In this document: in pieces, positions 1-8,687 of the stretch
Layout: every line of letters starts with the position of its first letter
Numbering within the stretch: the stretch's first letter is position 1
Assembly: GCA_000999315.1 (NCBI GenBank)
Contig: LCFW01000007.1
Location: forward strand, 25,328 to 89,327
Direction of reading: 5' to 3'
DNA length: 64,000 nucleotides
Source of the DNA: Candidatus Peregrinibacteria bacterium GW2011_GWF2_43_17
Lineage (GTDB): Bacteria; Patescibacteriota; Gracilibacteria; UBA1369; UBA12470
Notes under the pieces: model-generated
The model's input: the letters and a program-made list of their open reading frames with translations, nothing else
Database searches by the model: none
What the model was told of the DNA's origin: nothing
Program-made: the position numbers and the translations under genes

Positions 1-339
1 GGCCATTTCGAATCCATCATATGGTATCGCATTCATGGTCGTGAGATCGAGAAAGTTTTCGGTAGTAACGAATAACGTATACCCCACATTCGTAGATCTG
101 AGATCGGAGAATTGCACAGGGTCTCCGTTTGGGAATGTTACGTCCGTAAGATCTTGATCGCTGGTCGAAACACTTGCACCTGCGAAGTTGGCACTTGCAG
201 GAACCGAATCGATTGTCAACCCACCGGCTGAGATGACAACGTCACTTGTTGTTGTAGTAGCCGATGCTAAAGCGAAAAACGTAACGTTGGCAATCATTGC
301 GGCAACGATAACGATACCGCACAGTTTTTTATTTTTCAT
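1..339 (-). CDS. Secreted surface protein, N-terminal part (cut by window edge)
   Basis: The reading frame starts at an ATG at 337-339 on the minus strand and stays open for 113 codons to the window edge, so only the N-terminus is present. Residues 1-28 form a typical signal peptide: Lys-rich start, hydrophobic core, then a small-residue ALASA stretch. The mature part is rich in Ser, Thr, Asp and Val, with short beta-type segments that resemble WxL-like surface proteins of Gram-positive and CPR bacteria. That family resemblance is an impression of style only, because the diagnostic C-terminal motif lies outside the window. It is divergent to the PBP1A gene, sharing a gap of about 165-230 bp. 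No Shine-Dalgarno is visible. Confidence 0.7.
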   Translation of the reverse strand, partial: MKNKKLCGIVIVAAMIANVTFFALASATTTTSDVVISAGGLTIDSVPASANFAGASVSTSDQDLTDVTFPNGDPVQFSDLRSTNVGYTLFVTTENFLDLTTMNAIPYDGFEMA

Positions 340-503
340 TTTTTGATGTTTTTAAATGTTATTTGAAATAAATTGTCAAAGACCATCATTAGTCAGTTTT
401 TCATGCTTATCAAAACATAATAACATGGAAAAGGAGTGCTGTCAAGAACCGCATTTGCTCCCTTTGTGGTATTATTTCACGGCAAACATTACCACCAACC
501 AAC

Positions 504-3215
504 ATGGTCCGATTTATAAAAACACCCGTCTCCGCAACATGGGAAAAGATTAAGCCTCATCACGCGATGCCCAAAAAAGTTCGCATGATCAGGTGGGTGC
601 TAATCATCGCCGGCGGAGGAATCTTATCGTTATTCGTCTTGCTGTTTCTCTTGGCTTTGATGTTGAACTTCACCCTCCCGAGCGTAGCCGAATTGGCCGA
701 CATGAATTTGGAGGAGTCTACCATTATATATGATCGCGAAGGCAATCAGCTTTACGCCATTCACGGCGAAGAAAACAGAATCATGACCGATTTGCCGGAC
801 ATTTCCGACTATCTCGTGGAAGCAACGATCGCAACCGAAGACGACGACTTTTATAGCCACCCTGGATTTGATATAAAATCGCTCTCGAGAGCTTTAATCA
901 ACAACATCCTCGGCAAACCGATTTCCGGAGCCTCCACCATCACCCAGCAATTTATAAAAATAAAATATCTATCTCCCGAAAAAAGCTACATCAGAAAATT
1001 CAAAGAGCTTATTCTCGCAATCAAACTCGAGATATTCTTCTCGAAAGATGAAATCCTGGAAATGTATCTGAATGAAATTCCTTACGGCAACAACGCATAT
1101 GGAGCCGAACTCGCGGCCGAAGTATATTTCGACAAAAAAGCTTCCGAGCTGACTCTCGCCGAATCGGCGATACTCGCCGCAATTCCGAACGCACCGACTT
1201 ATTACTCTCCTTATGGCAATCATACATACTCAACCATAAACGTTGAATTCACCGAGGAGATGCTCGCCGACAGAGAAATCGCGACGGAAGACGACTTAAA
1301 CGAAGATGAATACTCCCTTGGACTGATCGGTCAAACGTATACTTTGTCGGAAGACGATTCGGTATATATTAAAGGTCGCGTGGATATCGTCCTCGAACGC
1401 ATGGTTAAAGAAGGGTACATCACCGAATCTCAAATGCTAGCGACATTGGAAGACGTCCAAACGGTGGAATTCGCGGAATATCGCGCGAATATCGCTGCGC
1501 CTCATTTCGTATTTTATGTAAAAGAAGCTCTTGAAGAAAAATACGGCACGGAGCTTGTGGAACAAGGCGGACTGAAAGTTTACACAACCCTGGATCCGAC
1601 AATGCAAGATTATGCCGAAGAAGCCGTCGAAACATATAAAAACTCCAATCTTGAAAATTACGGCGCGAGCAACTCCGCGCTCGTAGCCATACAGCCCGAA
1701 ACCGGACAAATATTGGCGATGGTAGGCTCGGCGGAATACGGAAACGAAGATATCGCCGGCAGTGTAAATATGGCAACAAGCCTGAGACAACCCGGGTCAT
1801 CATTCAAGCCAATAGTTTACGCGCTCGCTTTCCTTAATGGCGTACTTTCTCCGGCAACTGTTTTATACGATGTTCAAACGTACTTCGGAACCGACAGCCC
1901 GCAAGATTACAGCGGCACGTTCAAAGGTCCGGTCAGCGTAAGAGAAGCAATCGGTCAATCCCTTAATCTACCGGCAATTAAGGCGTTCTTCTTGGCGGGA
2001 GGCGAAGAGGCCGTTGTGGATTTCGCCGAAACACTCGGCATCACAACATTGAATCACGACGGGAATTACGGCTGGCCGTTGGCACTCGGGGCCGGAGAGG
2101 TTACCCTGCTTGAACTCGTCAATACGTATGCAGTCTTCGCAAGCCAAGGCAATTACCTGAAAGCAACCGCAATTCTGAAAATCGAAAACGCCAATGGGGA
2201 AATTATAGAACAATGGGAAGGAGCCGACGCCATTCGGGTACTTGATCCGGAAGTTGCCTATCTCATTACCAACGTTTTATCCGACACAACATATCGTCTC
2301 GGTTCGAACCTGACCATAGACGGTCAAATCAACGCCGCCAAAACGGGTACTTCCGACAAAAAAATCGAAGACGGCACCTCTCGTCCAAATAACTGCTTGG
2401 CACTTGGTTATACAACAAGCCTCGTCGCGGGAGTTTGGACCGGAAACGCCGACGGAAGCGTAATGTACGGAAACGCCGACGGCTATACCACCTCCGCCCC
2501 GATCTGGAAATATTTCATGACAAAAGCGCTCGAAGGAAAAGCCGCGGAAGAGTTTCCCCGCCCGGGCGACATCAAGGACATGGCAATCAGCATAGCCACG
2601 GGCAAACTTCCTTCGGAAAACACCCCGTCCGAAGCGATTAAAACTGATATTTTCGCTTCATTCGCAATCCCAACCGAACTGGACAACTCATACGTAAAAA
2701 TCGAGATAGACTCCGAATCCGGCAAACTCGCTACCGAATTCACGCCTGAAGAGTCGAAAGTCGAAAAAGTTTACAGAATATATCAAGAAACTTTCAGCGA
2801 ATACGCAAACTGGGTTTCGGGAGTGGAAAGATGGCTCACGGAAAAAGTTTCAGCCGGAGAAATCGAACTCCCCCCAACGGAATATGACGACATCCACACT
2901 TCGGAAACCGTTAACAAGCAACCAACGATAACCATCGTCTCTCCATCGTCGCTCAGCACAATCGAAACCGGCACAACGGAAATAGAAGTTGAGATCACGG
3001 CGGAAAACGGCGTAAAAAAGGTTGAATTTTATACAAATGATAATTTGCAGTATACCTCCACGGAAGCTCCATACACGGGAAGGATAAGATTGGCATCGAC
3101 CTACTCGACCACAACCATCGAAGTCACCGCGAAAGTTTACGACACGTACGGCTACACCGCGGAAAGTACAATCGAACTGAAAATAACCAAATCATCATCC
3201 GACTCGGAATTATGA
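504..3215 (+). CDS. mrcA: Penicillin-binding protein 1A, bifunctional glycosyltransferase/transpeptidase
   Basis: A class A PBP that polymerises lipid II into glycan strands and cross-links them outside the membrane. One transmembrane helix spans about residues 30-55. The GT51 domain shows the catalytic ED-F-H-G motif (E112), then GASTITQQ (142-149, with Ala for the usual second Gly) and an EMYLNEIPYG helix. The transpeptidase domain shows SSFK (nucleophile about residue 432), SLN (about 484) and KTGTS (about 612). The last ~90 residues form an added bacterial Ig-like domain. At 903 residues it has a usual length for the family. An ATG at 567 (MPKKVRM) is an equally good start, since it keeps the membrane helix and has TTAA about 17 nt upstream. 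Confidence 0.96.
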   Translation: MVRFIKTPVSATWEKIKPHHAMPKKVRMIRWVLIIAGGGILSLFVLLFLLALMLNFTLPSVAELADMNLEESTIIYDREGNQLYAIHGEENRIMTDLPDISDYLVEATIATEDDDFYSHPGFDIKSLSRALINNILGKPISGASTITQQFIKIKYLSPEKSYIRKFKELILAIKLEIFFSKDEILEMYLNEIPYGNNAYGAELAAEVYFDKKASELTLAESAILAAIPNAPTYYSPYGNHTYSTINVEFTEEMLADREIATEDDLNEDEYSLGLIGQTYTLSEDDSVYIKGRVDIVLERMVKEGYITESQMLATLEDVQTVEFAEYRANIAAPHFVFYVKEALEEKYGTELVEQGGLKVYTTLDPTMQDYAEEAVETYKNSNLENYGASNSALVAIQPETGQILAMVGSAEYGNEDIAGSVNMATSLRQPGSSFKPIVYALAFLNGVLSPATVLYDVQTYFGTDSPQDYSGTFKGPVSVREAIGQSLNLPAIKAFFLAGGEEAVVDFAETLGITTLNHDGNYGWPLALGAGEVTLLELVNTYAVFASQGNYLKATAILKIENANGEIIEQWEGADAIRVLDPEVAYLITNVLSDTTYRLGSNLTIDGQINAAKTGTSDKKIEDGTSRPNNCLALGYTTSLVAGVWTGNADGSVMYGNADGYTTSAPIWKYFMTKALEGKAAEEFPRPGDIKDMAISIATGKLPSENTPSEAIKTDIFASFAIPTELDNSYVKIEIDSESGKLATEFTPEESKVEKVYRIYQETFSEYANWVSGVERWLTEKVSAGEIELPPTEYDDIHTSETVNKQPTITIVSPSSLSTIETGTTEIEVEITAENGVKKVEFYTNDNLQYTSTEAPYTGRIRLASTYSTTTIEVTAKVYDTYGYTAESTIELKITKSSSDSEL

Positions 3216-3220
3216 TGTTT

Positions 3221-4372
3221 TCAGGTTGCGCCAACCCCGCCAACCTTTCGAATAGCAACCAGGAGCCCGTTCCCGATATTTTCAATCCTGCTCTCAAAAG
3301 CGGGATCGTTTTTCACATCCGATAAAAACTTCTTGATCATATTCCCTCCGCCATGAGACACGACATTGTCCGCAACGATAACCCCTCCGATATTCAACCT
3401 GGATTTAACCGCCTCGAAATAAGACGGGTACTCGTATTTTGTCGAATCCAAAAACACCATATCGAAAGTCACCCCGTCAAAAACACCTGATTTCAACACT
3501 TCCGGCGCATGCCCTCGCACCAAGGTAACACCATCCTCCACTGCGACTTCTTTAAAATTTCTCTCCGCAATATCCCCCCTCTCTTTATGCGACTCCACTG
3601 TAAAAACTTTCGCCCCGCTCGCCGCAAGCCATAAAGCCGAATATCCGACCGATGTCCCGAATTCCAAAACATTCCGTGCTCCGATTTTTCTCGCCATATT
3701 CATCAGAAATCCCCCCGTCTCCTTCCCGCAAATCCAATATTTATTCTCCTTCGCACTCTCCTTCTCCATCTCCTCAATCTTTTTATTCATTATTAAAAAT
3801 CTTCTTACTTTCCCCACCGCCAGCCCCCTGTGGCTTACCTTCCCTTTTTCCTCACGAGTCAATCCCGCATAAACCATACTCATCCCTTCCGGTATGAAAC
3901 ACGAACTCAAAGGCAACCCCGGCAATAAAGGCGACATCGGCCTCTCCGTAATCACTCCGTCAACCTCCGCAAAAAAAGTCATCTCCGAAAACCCGCCTCC
4001 TGTCAAAACCGCCGAACAAACAAACTTCGCCTTCCTGTTTTTTTCACCTTTCATTCTTTTCAAAAAAAATCCGAGCCACTCCTCATCCGAAGACCCTTCT
4101 CCAACCCCCCATCTGCGAGTTTTCAATCCCAATTCTCCCTTAAGCGCCGAAACCTCCAATCCGGAATCATCCGCCAACGTAACCTCGCCCGACCCGCTGA
4201 AAAATCTCGCCTTAATCAGCGCATTCTCTTCATAAGTCGCACCGTTTTCAATCGGCTCTCCTTCGAGCTTAAGATCGGAAACGGACACGATTTCATAAGG
4301 CACTCCGGACAAAATGGCAGCCAACTCTTTGAATTTCCCTTGATTCCTCGTTGCAATCAGAAGTTTTTTCAT
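3221..4372 (-). CDS. rdgB: Fusion of RdgB/HAM1 XTP/dITP diphosphatase with an O-methyltransferase
   Basis: The first ~200 residues are a HAM1-family pyrophosphatase that cleanses non-canonical purine NTPs: N-terminal TRNQGKFKE, central DDSGLEV and terminal SHRGLA motifs. After a short linker the same frame continues into a class I SAM-dependent methyltransferase of the caffeoyl-CoA/catechol O-methyltransferase type: SAM-binding LEFGTSVGYSALWLA, acidic loop VFLDSTKYEY and VADNVV. No stop separates the halves. An in-frame ATG at 3790 directly before the methyltransferase could also allow separate initiation. The ATG at 4372 fits the family start. Another in-frame start lies at 4396. The gene is divergent to the O-antigen ligase, whose start is only a few bases away. 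The methyl acceptor is unknown. Confidence 0.9.
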   Translation of the reverse strand: MKKLLIATRNQGKFKELAAILSGVPYEIVSVSDLKLEGEPIENGATYEENALIKARFFSGSGEVTLADDSGLEVSALKGELGLKTRRWGVGEGSSDEEWLGFFLKRMKGEKNRKAKFVCSAVLTGGGFSEMTFFAEVDGVITERPMSPLLPGLPLSSCFIPEGMSMVYAGLTREEKGKVSHRGLAVGKVRRFLIMNKKIEEMEKESAKENKYWICGKETGGFLMNMARKIGARNVLEFGTSVGYSALWLAASGAKVFTVESHKERGDIAERNFKEVAVEDGVTLVRGHAPEVLKSGVFDGVTFDMVFLDSTKYEYPSYFEAVKSRLNIGGVIVADNVVSHGGGNMIKKFLSDVKNDPAFESRIENIGNGLLVAIRKVGGVGAT

Positions 4373-4375
4373 ACT

Positions 4376-5725
4376 ATGATTGAAAAGCGCCAGCACTTTA
4401 CTACGTACGCAAAGATGTTACAAATCATCACAACTCTGGTTTCGGCATTCATACTGATTTTAATAATGGAAAGAAAGCCGGTAATCGGATTGATTATCGC
4501 GATTATGACGGCAACGCTCGGCGAACTCGGCAGGCTCCCCGACTGGACCAATTTGCCCTACTTGATTAACGACCTTTTTCTGCCATTCCTGATTTTCGTT
4601 TGGATACTTAAAAAAATCGCCCTGCAAAGAAATTTTAAAATTCCCCCGCTACTTTTACCGATACTGGTTTGGATTCTGATAGCCGCGCTGTCGCTTATGA
4701 TAAACGCCTCTTGGCAAGAAGGCGTGCTTTACTTGGTCAGATTCATCGAATATTTCTTCCTGTATTTGATAACCGTGGACGAAATCAAACAAGACGAGAA
4801 AAACCGCAAATTCCTTTTCGCAAGCATTGTTATCGGCGCACTACTGGTATCATTTTTCGGACTCCTGCAACTTAAATACTACCCAAGTTTTTACGACCTC
4901 AACATGATGGAGGAAGGGTGGGACCCGCATATAAACAGGCTTCTTTCGACATGGTTCGATCCCAACTTTGTCGGCGGATTTTTAGCGTTTATAATTTGTA
5001 TCTTATTTGGCATCCAAATATCTGATAAAAAATTTTATAAGCACCCCTTGCTCTTCATTTCTTCGCTTTTCCTTCTCTTCTCTCTCTATCTCACCTACTC
5101 GCGTAGCGCTTACCTCGCCTGCGGCATCGGAATTCTCGTAATCACCGCCTTGAAATCTCGCAAACTCTTTTTACTCGGAATGTTGACCGTCACGATTCTT
5201 TTTGTGACACTGGGCAAAGCCCAAGAAAGATTTTTGGATCTATGGGAAAGCGCAAAAAGCATACTCGTACAAGACGGCTTCAATTCTTATTTTAATCCGG
5301 ACGCGACATCCCGCCTGAGAGTGGACTCTTGGCAAAACGCACTGGCGATTATCAAGGAAAATTTTTGGTTCGGATGCGGATATAACGCCTACAAATACTC
5401 CGCATGGAAATTGGGAATGGTCGCGGATTTGGAAGAACACTCGTCAACAGGCTCGGACTCTTCGTTATTAAACATATTCGCGACAACCGGCATATTCGGA
5501 TTTGTCGCTTATCTGTGGTTTTATATGAAAGCTTTGATTATCGGCTTTAAAAACAAAACCGACGGTTACAATCTCGGCTTAACGGGTGCTCTCATCGCGC
5601 TGCTTGCACATGCGACTTTCGTGAACAGCCTCTTGTTCCCCCACATGCTTGTATTTTTCTGGATAAGCCTGGGTTTGCTCAACGCTTCTCCCAATACTCC
5701 GGCACATCTTTCTTCCCGTACCTGA
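4376..5725 (+). CDS. O-antigen ligase/polymerase family membrane protein
   Basis: A polytopic membrane protein with about ten or more hydrophobic helices and the Wzy_C/WaaL hallmarks: a large loop near WFDPNFVGGF, a TYSRSAYLA segment, and a late periplasmic-side region with an SWQNALAIIKENFWFGCGYN motif (family pattern in which a terminal polymerisation or ligation enzyme ends the active loop). It is expected to polymerise or transfer a surface glycan to a lipid-linked or cell-wall acceptor outside the membrane. The start is uncertain: 4340, 4376 and 4412 are all in frame. The 4412 start would place the first membrane helix at the N-terminus and leave room for a leader. The 3' end overlaps the convergent TrmB gene by 47 bp. 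Confidence 0.85.
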   Translation: MIEKRQHFTTYAKMLQIITTLVSAFILILIMERKPVIGLIIAIMTATLGELGRLPDWTNLPYLINDLFLPFLIFVWILKKIALQRNFKIPPLLLPILVWILIAALSLMINASWQEGVLYLVRFIEYFFLYLITVDEIKQDEKNRKFLFASIVIGALLVSFFGLLQLKYYPSFYDLNMMEEGWDPHINRLLSTWFDPNFVGGFLAFIICILFGIQISDKKFYKHPLLFISSLFLLFSLYLTYSRSAYLACGIGILVITALKSRKLFLLGMLTVTILFVTLGKAQERFLDLWESAKSILVQDGFNSYFNPDATSRLRVDSWQNALAIIKENFWFGCGYNAYKYSAWKLGMVADLEEHSSTGSDSSLLNIFATTGIFGFVAYLWFYMKALIIGFKNKTDGYNLGLTGALIALLAHATFVNSLLFPHMLVFFWISLGLLNASPNTPAHLSSRT

Positions 5726-6521
5726 TATTTTTACCTTCAAGTTTCGGATCGTAAACCTGCCCTATTTCTTGATCGTATTGCTTCGCTCTTTCGCAAGCAA
5801 GCTCGAAAAGTTTCGCGAAAGCGTCAGCCACCTCTCTCCCTTGAACTATAACCGCGAATTTCTCCTTCAAAGACATAATCGCAACTTTGTCATCATAAAT
5901 ATTAATCTCGGGTGAAATCGTATAGGCGGACGGCACAATGTAAGACTTCCTGATATGTTTTTTATCCAAAGACTTAATGCGAAAAGACTCTTTCGTATAA
6001 GCCAAAAAGCACTTAACCGGAATCCCCTTCTCGGTCCTTCTCTGATAATATTCGGGGAAATAACCCGGAAAAAACGCATGTTGATTCTCAACGGACGCGT
6101 AACCCAATATGGGAGTTTTCGCGGTCAAAGTATCTTCATAAGCGCTTATAACCCCTTCCACTCCCTCGTAAAAACGAACCTTCAGCTTGCCTTCGGGATT
6201 GTTGTAAAGACTTTTTAGTTGAGGAATGGACTCTTCGGCCTCTTTAAGCTGGTTTTGCTTATCGGCAATCTCTTCTTTCAACATTTGCGCGATTCTATCC
6301 GGATTTTCAGCCGAATAAACCATTCTGCCCTTCTCCTCGTGAGAATTGACAAGCCCGCGCAATTCCAACGCACTCAAAAGATGATACGTGTTGGTGCGAG
6401 TCACGTGCGACTTTTTGGCGACATCGGTAACCGACGAAGGACCCAGCTCCAAAAGCGCCACGTAAACCAACGCTTCCTTCTCGGCAAGTCCGAATCTGAC
6501 CAAGGTTTGCGGTAAAGACAT
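5679..6521 (-). CDS. TrmB-family transcriptional regulator
   Basis: The N-terminal ~70 residues form a winged helix-turn-helix of the TrmB type (FGLAEKEALVYVALLELGPSS, then a recognition helix around TRTNTYHLLSALELRGLV). A short charged coiled segment (about 90-115) and a C-terminal effector domain follow. TrmB-like proteins usually sense sugars or metabolites and act as repressors or activators; the ligand cannot be told here. The ATG at 6521 is preferred over one at 6566, because it begins directly before the HTH and is preceded by an AATTTAAT tract 11-18 nt upstream. A sigma70-type promoter lies ~130 bp upstream, giving a long leader with a 9-bp hairpin. It overlaps the O-antigen ligase gene tail to tail. 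Confidence 0.85.
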   Translation of the reverse strand: MSLPQTLVRFGLAEKEALVYVALLELGPSSVTDVAKKSHVTRTNTYHLLSALELRGLVNSHEEKGRMVYSAENPDRIAQMLKEEIADKQNQLKEAEESIPQLKSLYNNPEGKLKVRFYEGVEGVISAYEDTLTAKTPILGYASVENQHAFFPGYFPEYYQRRTEKGIPVKCFLAYTKESFRIKSLDKKHIRKSYIVPSAYTISPEINIYDDKVAIMSLKEKFAVIVQGREVADAFAKLFELACERAKQYDQEIGQVYDPKLEGKNIRYGKKDVPEYWEKR

Positions 6522-6658
6522 GATTTTCAGATTAAATTTTTGTGTCAAAAAAATATTGACGCTCACAGCCTACTCTCGATGAAAAATTTGTCAACATACG
6601 AAGAGAAGAAGACCTTTCGGAACTTCTTCTCGTTCTACCATTTGACCACTCTGCGACC

Positions 6659-6686
6659 ATTATAGCCCCCTTCGCGTCCGTGTCAA
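6659..6686 (-). promoter_or_regulatory. Sigma70-type promoter for the TrmB-family regulator
   Basis: A perfect -35 hexamer TTGACA (minus strand, 6681-6686) is followed after 16 bp by a perfect -10 TATAAT (6659-6664). Transcription would start near 6652, about 130 nt before the regulator start codon. The leader holds a hairpin with 9-bp arms (GAGAAGAAG / CTTCTTCTC, about 6600-6632). Confidence 0.75.
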
Positions 6687-6716
6687 TCTTTTTACACAAC
6701 ATGACTTGCGCAAACA

Positions 6717-8636
6717 TCAAACACATTTTCTAACAACCTTTACGTTGGTAATATCTTCAATCTGCTTCAAATCTATATACAAATGGTAAATCTGGTCAAA
6801 GTCCGACACTTCCAAGATGAATATCTGCTCGGCGGTTCTGGTTTTTATATCAACCGATATGTTCGTATCAAGAATATTCAACCCTTTTTTCGCCATCAAC
6901 CTGGTTATGTCGTTAAGAAGCCCCGGCCTGTCGGAACTGTATATTTTCAGACAAACCATGTTTTTCCCGGATATAAGCTTTTTGCCAAGAATTCTACTTT
7001 CACCATACAGTTGGATTAAAACATTTTTTACCGAAACTTCCCCATTCCCCAATGCCGAAACCAAATCCGCAACCGTATCAAACTTGGTTTTGCTGAAAAC
7101 GACCTCTTTTATATACAAATACTCTTTTTCAAAACTCTTCCCCAGAAAAGTCCTCAGGTTTTCGCTTAACAACCTTGTCCCCCGTTCCTGCGCATCGCCA
7201 TTTTTTGCCAACCATTTTCTTATCTCGCCTTTGGCTTTTCCGGTTTTAACCCGGTCCAACCAAATTATATCCGGACCTTTGACGTCTTTCGTCATTTCAA
7301 TCTCAACAACATCCCCGGTACGCAATGTTTTAAGAGGATTTCTAATCCTTTTATTTATAAAAACTTTGCCCAGGCGGTTCCCGATATTGGAATCTATCGA
7401 ATAAGCGAAATCCGCCACATTCGCCCCCTCAGGTAAATTTATAACTCGCCCTTGTTTCGTAAAAACCAACATCCTGTCTCCGAACAAATCGCCCTTCACT
7501 TCTCTAACAAAGTCGATATCCGTTCCATACATTTTTTGCAAATTTTTAATTTCCAAAACCCAAGAATACCCCGTTTTATCATTGTCGTTCTTCAACCTGT
7601 TTTTATACCACACCGCAGCTATACCGTAATTCGCCGAATCCTCCATTTCTCTCGTTTTGACGTGAAAAGTTATCGTCTTGCCTTCCGGACCGAAAACATA
7701 TGTATGCAAACCCTTATAATTATTAACTTTTGGCATGGAAATATAATCGCGAAAATCCGATTGTCTCGGCAACCAAAGAGAGTGAATCATCCCGATCGCC
7801 TTGTAGCAATCCCAAACCTCCGGAACCACGATATTGATAAATGAACTTTCACCCACAAAATCAAAAAACCTCCCTTTTTCCTGTCTCAACCTATACATCC
7901 TGTAAAGATTATCCATAGTCAAAGATATCTCAACGATAAGTCCGTTCGATTTCGCCACATGCTTGAAGTCGGAAATGATTTTTTTAAAAAAGACATCCCT
8001 CTTCTCTTTCGCGGTCAATCGTTTTTTATAAAAATACTCGTAATCCGAAGGCGCAAGATATTTAAAACTCAAGTCCTCAAGCTCGATCATAACCTTCCAT
8101 ATACCGAGCAATTTGGCCAGCGGCACATAAACATCCATAGTTTCCCTGGCAATCCTTTCTTTTTTCTTCGGAGGAACATGTTTAAGTGTTTCCATATTGT
8201 GCAAACGATCGGCAAGCTTAACCAAAAGCACCCTCATATCCGAACACGTCTTAACAAGTAATTTTCTCAAAGATCCCAAATTCCGCTCGGTCTGTCTGTC
8301 TCCGTAATAAATATCAGAAAGCTTCGTCACGGAATCCACCAAAAACGCCACTTCTTTCCCGAATATCTTTTTAATATCATCTATTTTCGAGGTCGTATCT
8401 TCAACAACGTCATGCAATAAGGCAGCCATGATGGTTTTGTCATCGACCTTCATATCGGCAAGAATCGCCGCGGCACCGGTCGGATGAATCATATAAGGCT
8501 CGCCCGAATGCCTAACACACCCTTTGTGTGCATTTTCGGCATACTTGTAAGCCGCCTCGATAGCCTTCAAATCGGCCTTCGGGTCATACGACTTCACTTT
8601 GTTAACCAGTTCTTTCGCGGAAAGCATAAAAAACAT
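6717..8636 (-). CDS. rsh: RelA/SpoT homologue, probably hydrolase-only
   Basis: A long RSH protein with, in order, an HD hydrolase domain (about 1-170), a synthetase-like domain (about 225-360), a TGS domain (about 395-460) and a C-terminal ACT domain (about 565-635). The hydrolase residues are intact: SGEPYxxHP with H51, HD at 75-76, ED at 79-80, and ADRLHNM with D143 and N147. In the synthetase region the family's RxK motif, the Arg after the FDL motif and the catalytic Glu of the EVQIRT strand are all replaced; the last reads TFHVKT. I infer that it mainly degrades (p)ppGpp. At 639 residues it is slightly shorter than typical RSH (~700-740). The TTAAC at -5 supports the 8636 ATG. Confidence 0.93.
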   Translation of the reverse strand: MFFMLSAKELVNKVKSYDPKADLKAIEAAYKYAENAHKGCVRHSGEPYMIHPTGAAAILADMKVDDKTIMAALLHDVVEDTTSKIDDIKKIFGKEVAFLVDSVTKLSDIYYGDRQTERNLGSLRKLLVKTCSDMRVLLVKLADRLHNMETLKHVPPKKKERIARETMDVYVPLAKLLGIWKVMIELEDLSFKYLAPSDYEYFYKKRLTAKEKRDVFFKKIISDFKHVAKSNGLIVEISLTMDNLYRMYRLRQEKGRFFDFVGESSFINIVVPEVWDCYKAIGMIHSLWLPRQSDFRDYISMPKVNNYKGLHTYVFGPEGKTITFHVKTREMEDSANYGIAAVWYKNRLKNDNDKTGYSWVLEIKNLQKMYGTDIDFVREVKGDLFGDRMLVFTKQGRVINLPEGANVADFAYSIDSNIGNRLGKVFINKRIRNPLKTLRTGDVVEIEMTKDVKGPDIIWLDRVKTGKAKGEIRKWLAKNGDAQERGTRLLSENLRTFLGKSFEKEYLYIKEVVFSKTKFDTVADLVSALGNGEVSVKNVLIQLYGESRILGKKLISGKNMVCLKIYSSDRPGLLNDITRLMAKKGLNILDTNISVDIKTRTAEQIFILEVSDFDQIYHLYIDLKQIEDITNVKVVRKCV

Positions 8637-8687
8637 TTTCGGTTAAAAAGTAAATTAATTTTACCTGTATCAGGTTCGATAGTCAAT

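Noticed and set aside
3652..4235. Ser/Pro-rich plus-strand frames opposite the RdgB fusion
   Set aside because: Low-complexity composition reflecting the complementary strand of a recognised gene.
6590..6660. tRNA gene upstream of the TrmB regulator
   Set aside because: Only a D-arm-like segment is present; no T arm or acceptor pairing can be formed.
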